From CAZEPT01 sp964514225 (GTDB lineage Bacteria > Patescibacteriota > Minisyncoccia > Phycocordibacterales > UBA9973): a DNA stretch of 18,258 bases. The position numbers and the translations under genes are program-made. The stretch lies in NCBI GenBank assembly GCA_964514225.1, contig CAZEPT010000008.1:1-18258 (forward strand), written 5' to 3'. A model generated the notes under the pieces. The model was not told the origin of the DNA and did not search any database. It was given only the letters and a program-made list of their open reading frames with translations. The first letter of the stretch is position 1; every line of letters begins with the position of its first letter. This document shows positions 13,994-18,258 of the stretch, piece by piece.

Positions 13994-15616
13994 TTAGTTA
14001 TTTACCATGTATAAAATATTTGTTGTCTTGTCCATAAAGGCAGTATAACGTTCAGCATCGTCTACTTGGATGTTGACTGTGTCGATCACAACACCCTCAT
14101 CTTCTGGATCAACTAAGATCTCATTGTCATAGAGCTGTGTCGGGTCAATACGGATTATCTGGTCGCTCATGTGCGAAATACCTTGATACCAATCATCAGG
14201 ATAGACTCCACCAGGTATAAGTCTTGGTACTCCACAGTAGATAGTTCCGCCAGTCTTACTCCATGAGCATTTTTCTGGAAGTGTGTTGACGTTTAAACTG
14301 TAATTCTTTCCATCTTTGAGGTCATGCATACCAAAGATAAAACTTCGATCTGTTGACTTACTGAAGAGGATTTTAGAGAGCTCAGGGTTTGTATTAGTCG
14401 TCAGGCCGAAGATATCTCCCAGAACTTTTTCCATATTGCCCGTCCCTGTGTTGAGGATATACATGTGTCCAACAACAAACCCACTTGCTTTGGTTGTCAT
14501 GGTGATTTGTGTTGGTGTGACCCATTGCGAGAGCCATTCGAAAAAAGGCGATGAGAAAAATTGTTTATTATTTCCGGTTGCGAGTGTCATGAGTCCCCCT
14601 TGGGCGTTAGTTCCGATGATGGTTTGGAAGAATGCTGTAGTTTTATCAGGGTTGAGGGTCAGATCAATAATATTTTTTTGTTGGAAGCTTCCTGCGAGCT
14701 CTCCTTCACTTCCATCTCCCCCGAGGATTTGTTTTGGAACAGTTGCAAAGTAGGTCTCGATTGTTTGGTTATCTTCTTTGACGTAGCGGAGGAAGACTTT
14801 ATTTCCATTATCACCAAAGAATGCTTCTTGGATCCGAGGAATTGTTTGGTTAGTTAATCGGCTCGTTTCTTTTTTCTCTGGCAAGAAGTCATAGACATTT
14901 CCTGTCCCCTTTTCTATATACCGGATGACTGTTTTTAAAACTGCTCCAGGTCGTACGGTCGGAGTATTTGTTGTTGTTTTTTGACAGACGAACGGACTTG
15001 AGAGTTTTGTTCGAGTAAGTGTATCAAGTATTCCACTCGGGTCTGTCAGGTTTTGTCCGGTGATGAGTTCAGCTTTGAATTTGAGCTGGAATTTTTTGAC
15101 CCCTTCGACAGTACGTTCGCCATATGTTGCTGTTTCTTTTCCTGGAGATCCTGGCCCTGTTTGAGACAGTCCAAGTTCCGGGCAGGCATTTAATGTCTTT
15201 TGAAGACGAGTCACATCTTCACCTGTCGAACCGAGCTTCAATTCTCGCTCAAACACTCCGACAGGAGTAACTGTTACAGTAGTTTCTTGTTCCGCTGGAA
15301 CAGGTGTACTGTCTGGAAAGAATTCTTTTTGGACGAATGTATATCCTGCGACCGGTTCGTCTGAGACGCGAATGAGTTTATTGTTTGGTTCATCATCTAC
15401 AGTAACGTTTCCTCCGTCAGGGTTTTGATTATTTCCCGTTCCAATACCAAGGAGGTCAAAGACGCCACCTTTCCCAAAAGGAAAATAATCTTTGAATTGC
15501 GTTGAACTGTCTATTTTTTTTGCTTTAGAATAGCCGAGGTAGGTCATGAGTAAGCTCACTACAAGCAAGAGTGCAAGCAGTCCACCAAGAACTATAAGAA
15601 TTTTTTTGAATCGCAT
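13994..15616 (-). CDS. Membrane-anchored protein with peptidoglycan-binding domain, 540 aa
   Basis: An N-terminal signal-anchor helix (about 5-27) is followed by an outside-facing region. Residues about 124-206 look like a PG_binding_1 domain: LKLGSTGEDVTRLQKTLN (127-143), then YGERTVEGVKKFQ (165-177). A threonine- and glycine-rich linker precedes it. The remaining 330 residues are rich in strands with repeating short segments (for example FLRYVKEDNQTIETYFATV), which could be a beta-propeller-like fold, but I do not recognise a family. No hydrolase motif is seen, so it is more likely a wall-binding structural or sensor part than an enzyme. The start, ATG 15614-15616, follows TATACT by 6 nt. 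It lies 35 nt downstream of the pilin-carboxypeptidase gene, so it probably works in the same envelope process. Confidence 0.8.
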   Translation of the reverse strand: MRFKKILIVLGGLLALLLVVSLLMTYLGYSKAKKIDSSTQFKDYFPFGKGGVFDLLGIGTGNNQNPDGGNVTVDDEPNNKLIRVSDEPVAGYTFVQKEFFPDSTPVPAEQETTVTVTPVGVFERELKLGSTGEDVTRLQKTLNACPELGLSQTGPGSPGKETATYGERTVEGVKKFQLKFKAELITGQNLTDPSGILDTLTRTKLSSPFVCQKTTTNTPTVRPGAVLKTVIRYIEKGTGNVYDFLPEKKETSRLTNQTIPRIQEAFFGDNGNKVFLRYVKEDNQTIETYFATVPKQILGGDGSEGELAGSFQQKNIIDLTLNPDKTTAFFQTIIGTNAQGGLMTLATGNNKQFFSSPFFEWLSQWVTPTQITMTTKASGFVVGHMYILNTGTGNMEKVLGDIFGLTTNTNPELSKILFSKSTDRSFIFGMHDLKDGKNYSLNVNTLPEKCSWSKTGGTIYCGVPRLIPGGVYPDDWYQGISHMSDQIIRIDPTQLYDNEILVDPEDEGVVIDTVNIQVDDAERYTAFMDKTTNILYMVNN

Positions 15617-15622
15617 ATATCT

Positions 15623-15628
15623 AGTATA
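15623..15628 (-). promoter_or_regulatory. -10 element of the 540-aa gene, predicted leaderless
   Basis: On the minus strand TATACT is followed by AGATAT (6 nt) and the ATG. It fits inside the 35-nt gap after the upstream gene and could give an internal transcript in addition to read-through. Confidence 0.5.
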
Positions 15629-15651
15629 CTGTATTTAGATATTCAAATAAA

Positions 15652-16923
15652 CTATTTTCCGTTTACAGACCAGTGCCATGCCTCTGATGGTAAGTTAAAG
15701 AGTTTATAGGTACCAGCATTTTTTTCAAGCCAAAGGAACGCTTTGTTCCCTCTACTTTTACATGAAGCACTGTTGTTTGGATAGCAGATGGTTTTTCCAT
15801 TTTCTCCAATATCAAAAGCAAGACCCAGTTGATGCATAGATTTACCTGGGCGAGCTGTCGGAGGTTTGCACTGTCCACTTGGTTTTTCGTACACATTGTA
15901 TTGAGAACTACCCCCACAGTTTTTCTTTCGAAGGGCAATCTGTGATTCCATTGTGCGTCCTCCGTAGGCAGTCAAAGTTATTCCATCTTTTTTAGCAGCA
16001 GCAACCATATTTTTGAAGTTTTCAGCGATGTCTTTACATGCGAGAAGTCCTTTTTGGTTAACGGTATCAATTGTAACCATTCCTCCTGTGCATTCTTTAC
16101 TAACACCATTTGGAGCTACTGCACCAGCGGGAAGATCTTCTCTTTCGTAATCAACTTTTAATTCTTCTGGTAGCCCGAGAGTGGAAGCGGCTCCATCGGC
16201 ACACTTCTCCCTGAATCTCTTGAGTAAATCAACCTCCTCTGGGGTTAGTTTTGTTGCCTCAGGTATTGGCTTGTTGTCTTTTTTTAAGTCAGAAATTTTC
16301 TTTTCTTTATCTTCAGCAGTTTTCTTCTTGGCTTGATTTTCCGGTTGTGCACACCACTGTCCATCTGCGACGATTCCAATACTCAAATTCGTCAACTGAG
16401 GATTAATAGTTCTCAAAAGAAGTACAGAAGATACAGCCAAAATGAGTCCAAGTACTGCTCCAGTTAATCTCTGCTTTGCTCCCTCTTTCTCAGTCACCAT
16501 CGCACTTCCCATATACTGCACACCTGAAATCACAATCATCACTACAGCAAGTATCCCAATCACTCCAATGGCAATTCGAACAAGTACCTTAATATATTCA
16601 GGTAAGGTAAATGCCCCCGCATCTCCCTTCTCAAGTCCTGGGTCAATCACTGCCGGCAATCCCGGAAGTCGTGCTAATGTTTCGTATGATCCGATACGAG
16701 TAGTTTCTTTAAGAGGATTGAGGCTAATGTCTGAGCCTGTCTTACTTGGGTCAGGTGGGACGGTGACAGCACCATTCCCACTACCTGTAGGGCAAGGAAT
16801 TTGCTTTTGATTTGCGTCAAAACAAGGTATTGCATCTTGTGCGAAGACAGTTGGTGTAAGAAAAAATGAAAAAATAAAAAGAATAATCAAATGGACTATC
16901 TTTTTTTGATGAGAAAATATCAT
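15652..16923 (-). CDS. VirB2/TrbC-like pilin module fused to VanY-type DD-carboxypeptidase (M15B)
   Basis: The 423-aa protein has a signal peptide with cleavage probably after VFA (28). A pilin-like module follows with two hydrophobic helices (about 112-140 and 153-172) joined by a short charged loop (MVTEKEGAKQR), as in VirB2/TrbC and the T4SS-pilin family common in Patescibacteria. Next come a lysine- and glutamate-rich linker (about 195-240) and a C-terminal M15 domain: R323 and Q328 in the YGGRTMESQ segment, SMHQLGLAFD (362-371) with zinc ligands H364 and D371, and EAWHW (414-418) with catalytic E414 and ligand H417. It should trim D-Ala from peptidoglycan outside the membrane. Ten cysteines outside the membrane helices suggest disulfides. 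Residues 63-178 are identical to the neighbouring protein. Confidence 0.88.
   Translation of the reverse strand: MIFSHQKKIVHLIILFIFSFFLTPTVFAQDAIPCFDANQKQIPCPTGSGNGAVTVPPDPSKTGSDISLNPLKETTRIGSYETLARLPGLPAVIDPGLEKGDAGAFTLPEYIKVLVRIAIGVIGILAVVMIVISGVQYMGSAMVTEKEGAKQRLTGAVLGLILAVSSVLLLRTINPQLTNLSIGIVADGQWCAQPENQAKKKTAEDKEKKISDLKKDNKPIPEATKLTPEEVDLLKRFREKCADGAASTLGLPEELKVDYEREDLPAGAVAPNGVSKECTGGMVTIDTVNQKGLLACKDIAENFKNMVAAAKKDGITLTAYGGRTMESQIALRKKNCGGSSQYNVYEKPSGQCKPPTARPGKSMHQLGLAFDIGENGKTICYPNNSASCKSRGNKAFLWLEKNAGTYKLFNLPSEAWHWSVNGK
16391..16738 (-). repeat. Perfect 348-bp direct repeat, copy 1
   Basis: Read base by base, this segment is identical to 17655-18002 (constant offset 1264). It encodes the pilin-like module of the carboxypeptidase fusion. 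Identity stops abruptly at both ends, inside codons. Confidence 0.97.
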
Positions 16924-16929
16924 ATGTAT

Positions 16930-16935
16930 AGTATA
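16930..16935 (-). promoter_or_regulatory. -10 element of the pilin-carboxypeptidase gene, predicted leaderless
   Basis: On the minus strand TATACT is followed by ATACAT (6 nt) and the ATG at 16921-16923, within a 31-nt intergenic gap. No Shine-Dalgarno sequence precedes the start. Confidence 0.52.
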
Positions 16936-16954
16936 GCGAATTTTTATGGAAACC

Positions 16955-18100
16955 TTAACAACCAGTATTACTTTTATTTAGATACAGTAAAATTGAAGTC
17001 CCGCCAATAGCATATTTGTGTGTTATCTCGTATCCTCCACGATTTATTGAACATTCCCAACGGGTCTGTGGGTCAGTGCAATCGGTGGATTGTTTATTTG
17101 TACCAGGTCCACCATTATATGCAGCCAAGGCATATTTTGCTTGTGATGCATCACAGACATTTGTTTTACTTTTTGTGTCACACCCAGCTGCTTGAATAAA
17201 CTTATGGTAGTAGGCTCCAATTTCTGCAGCTTTTTGCTTGTCGCTTCTGTCACTAGATGTATAATTTTTTTTGAATGTTTGGTTTACTTCATTTACTGCT
17301 GACATTTCTTGTTGGAGTATTCCGACAGCTGTGTTTCCTTTACTGCTCAGATTTTTTCCACAAGATGATTCAAGAACGTATGTAGCTTTTAATAAGTTAC
17401 AACTAATTCCAGCTTGTCCAGCAGCTGATTTAAATACGGCGTCCAAGTTGTTTATCGTAGTTAGATCTCCACATCTTTCTTTGATTGTTTTTTCACCTAA
17501 CTCGGCGCTGGCTCCAGTTGCTTCTCCAATGTTGATGTTTGTTCCACTACCCTTACTATTTGAGTATTCTATGAGGAGTGCTTCAGGTATTTTAAGTTGT
17601 GCCGCCACCCCATCCACTCCCCCTTGGAACTTGTCGTCACCGATTTTGAGCGTAGTCAACTGAGGATTAATAGTTCTCAAAAGAAGTACAGAAGATACAG
17701 CCAAAATGAGTCCAAGTACTGCTCCAGTTAATCTCTGCTTTGCTCCCTCTTTCTCAGTCACCATCGCACTTCCCATATACTGCACACCTGAAATCACAAT
17801 CATCACTACAGCAAGTATCCCAATCACTCCAATGGCAATTCGAACAAGTACCTTAATATATTCAGGTAAGGTAAATGCCCCCGCATCTCCCTTCTCAAGT
17901 CCTGGGTCAATCACTGCCGGCAATCCCGGAAGTCGTGCTAATGTTTCGTATGATCCGATACGAGTAGTTTCTTTAAGAGGATTGAGGCTAATGTCTGAGC
18001 CTTGTTTTGCCGGGACGGGGACAGGGGTGTCTTGTTGTGCAAATGCTGGGCTAACAAGGACGAAAAAAGAAAACAGAATGCTAAAAATTTTGTATACCAT
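16955..18100 (-). CDS. VirB2/TrbC-like pilin module fused to lytic transglycosylase (SLT)
   Basis: The 381-aa protein starts with a signal peptide (MVYKIFSILF...AFA, cleavage near 21). It continues with the same two-helix pilin module (helices about 83-111 and 124-143) and a Gly/Ser/Asn-rich linker. The C-terminal SLT domain has catalytic E244 in YVLESSCG, VGILQQ (259-264) and ALAAYNGGPG (325-334), the goose-lysozyme/Slt signature. It would cleave glycan strands to open the wall. This puts VirB1-like and VirB2-like functions of a type IV secretion system in one chain. ATG 18098-18100 is chosen because a GGAG Shine-Dalgarno (18110-18113) lies 9 nt upstream and the signal peptide starts there; ATG 18115 and TTG 18136 add an unlikely extension. 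It follows the upstream gene by 4 nt. Residues 34-149 match the neighbour exactly. Confidence 0.87.
   Translation of the reverse strand: MVYKIFSILFSFFVLVSPAFAQQDTPVPVPAKQGSDISLNPLKETTRIGSYETLARLPGLPAVIDPGLEKGDAGAFTLPEYIKVLVRIAIGVIGILAVVMIVISGVQYMGSAMVTEKEGAKQRLTGAVLGLILAVSSVLLLRTINPQLTTLKIGDDKFQGGVDGVAAQLKIPEALLIEYSNSKGSGTNINIGEATGASAELGEKTIKERCGDLTTINNLDAVFKSAAGQAGISCNLLKATYVLESSCGKNLSSKGNTAVGILQQEMSAVNEVNQTFKKNYTSSDRSDKQKAAEIGAYYHKFIQAAGCDTKSKTNVCDASQAKYALAAYNGGPGTNKQSTDCTDPQTRWECSINRGGYEITHKYAIGGTSILLYLNKSNTGC
17655..18002 (-). repeat. Perfect 348-bp direct repeat, copy 2
   Basis: Identical to 16391-16738, in the same orientation. It encodes the pilin-like module of the transglycosylase fusion. 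Not even synonymous changes were found when the two were compared line by line. Confidence 0.97.
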
Positions 18101-18104
18101 ATGC

Positions 18105-18258
18105 CTATGCTCCATTTTCTTGTAAGCTAAGATCAATACTATTTTTTACTGTTAGGAATAATTTCTTTGCGCTTTCGATAACGAGTTCGAGTGTTGCAAC
18201 CCCAGCTTCATCCGTACCTCGAAGGACAATCTGGTTTTTGATGACAGGTGTGCTGATG
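18105..18258 (-). CDS. C-terminal end of an unidentified protein (5' end outside window)
   Basis: The minus strand has one open frame from the window edge to TAG at 18105-18107, giving the last 50 residues (ISTPVIKNQIVLRGTDEAG...LQENGA). The fragment has mixed strands and one amphipathic helix and no motif that I recognise. It ends 4 nt before the pilin-transglycosylase gene, and its last codons contain that gene's Shine-Dalgarno, so the two are in one operon. Function is unknown. Confidence 0.7.
   Translation of the reverse strand, partial: ISTPVIKNQIVLRGTDEAGVATLELVIESAKKLFLTVKNSIDLSLQENGA

Noticed and set aside
16442..18125. Two almost identical plus-strand open frames opposite the pilin modules
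   Set aside because: They are the antisense of the duplicated module; their similarity follows from the 348-bp repeat.
18101..18136. TTG or ATG starts giving a longer pilin-transglycosylase protein
   Set aside because: They would put charged residues before the signal peptide and overlap the upstream gene; GGAG at 18110-18113 fits ATG 18100.
1..18258. CRISPR arrays, tRNA genes, rRNA genes, insertion sequences
   Set aside because: No spaced short repeats, no tRNA T-arm consensus in a cloverleaf context, no rRNA-like stretches and no transposase motifs were found by reading both strands.

Overview
The window looks like a chromosomal segment around the replication origin of a small-genome bacterium of the Candidate Phyla Radiation (Patescibacteria, most like Parcubacteria). 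This placement is inferred from low to moderate G+C, very tight packing, many shortened housekeeping proteins (YebC of 176 aa, Jag without its N-terminal domain, a 236-aa YidC) and envelope proteins built on a VirB2/TrbC-like type IV secretion pilin module that is common in that group. No rRNA, tRNA, CRISPR array or insertion sequence was seen. Full-length genes fit the standard genetic code.

Layout. Positions 1-3000, minus strand: the 5' part of ruvB, an unrecognised 208-aa gene with a long structured leader, yebC, and an unrecognised 212-aa gene. Positions 3074-3824, plus strand: ruvC, then a possible 25-aa ORF and a 55-aa extremely acidic ORF in the same frame. Positions 3849-6483, minus strand: tyrS followed by a TetA-like MFS exporter gene. 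Positions 6543-8825, plus strand: a class A penicillin-binding protein, divergent from tyrS. Positions 8857-11807, minus strand: dnaA, dnaN and a small gene that may be DUF721/DciA-like. Positions 11938-13905, plus strand: the conserved rpmH-rnpA-yidD-yidC-jag block. The divergent dnaA|rpmH arrangement, with DnaA-box-like sequences on both sides of dnaA, marks the probable oriC. Positions 13994-18258, minus strand: an envelope cluster of a membrane-anchored peptidoglycan-binding protein, two pilin-hydrolase fusions and the end of another gene.

Two things stand out. First, adjacent genes encode a VirB2/TrbC-like two-helix pilin module fused to different peptidoglycan hydrolases: a lytic transglycosylase (SLT) in one and a VanY-type DD-carboxypeptidase (M15) in the other. 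The shared module is a 348-bp direct repeat with no mismatch (16391-16738 and 17655-18002), so it was either duplicated very recently or is kept uniform by gene conversion. Together with the neighbouring peptidoglycan-binding protein this suggests a cell-wall remodelling set linked to a surface or secretion apparatus.

Second, most genes start 6-7 nt after a -10 hexamer (TATACT, TATAAT or close variants) and have no Shine-Dalgarno sequence. This holds for ruvB, ruvC, the PBP gene, dnaN, dnaA, rpmH, yidC and two envelope genes. It predicts that leaderless mRNAs are the usual form here, and it allows several start codons to be corrected.
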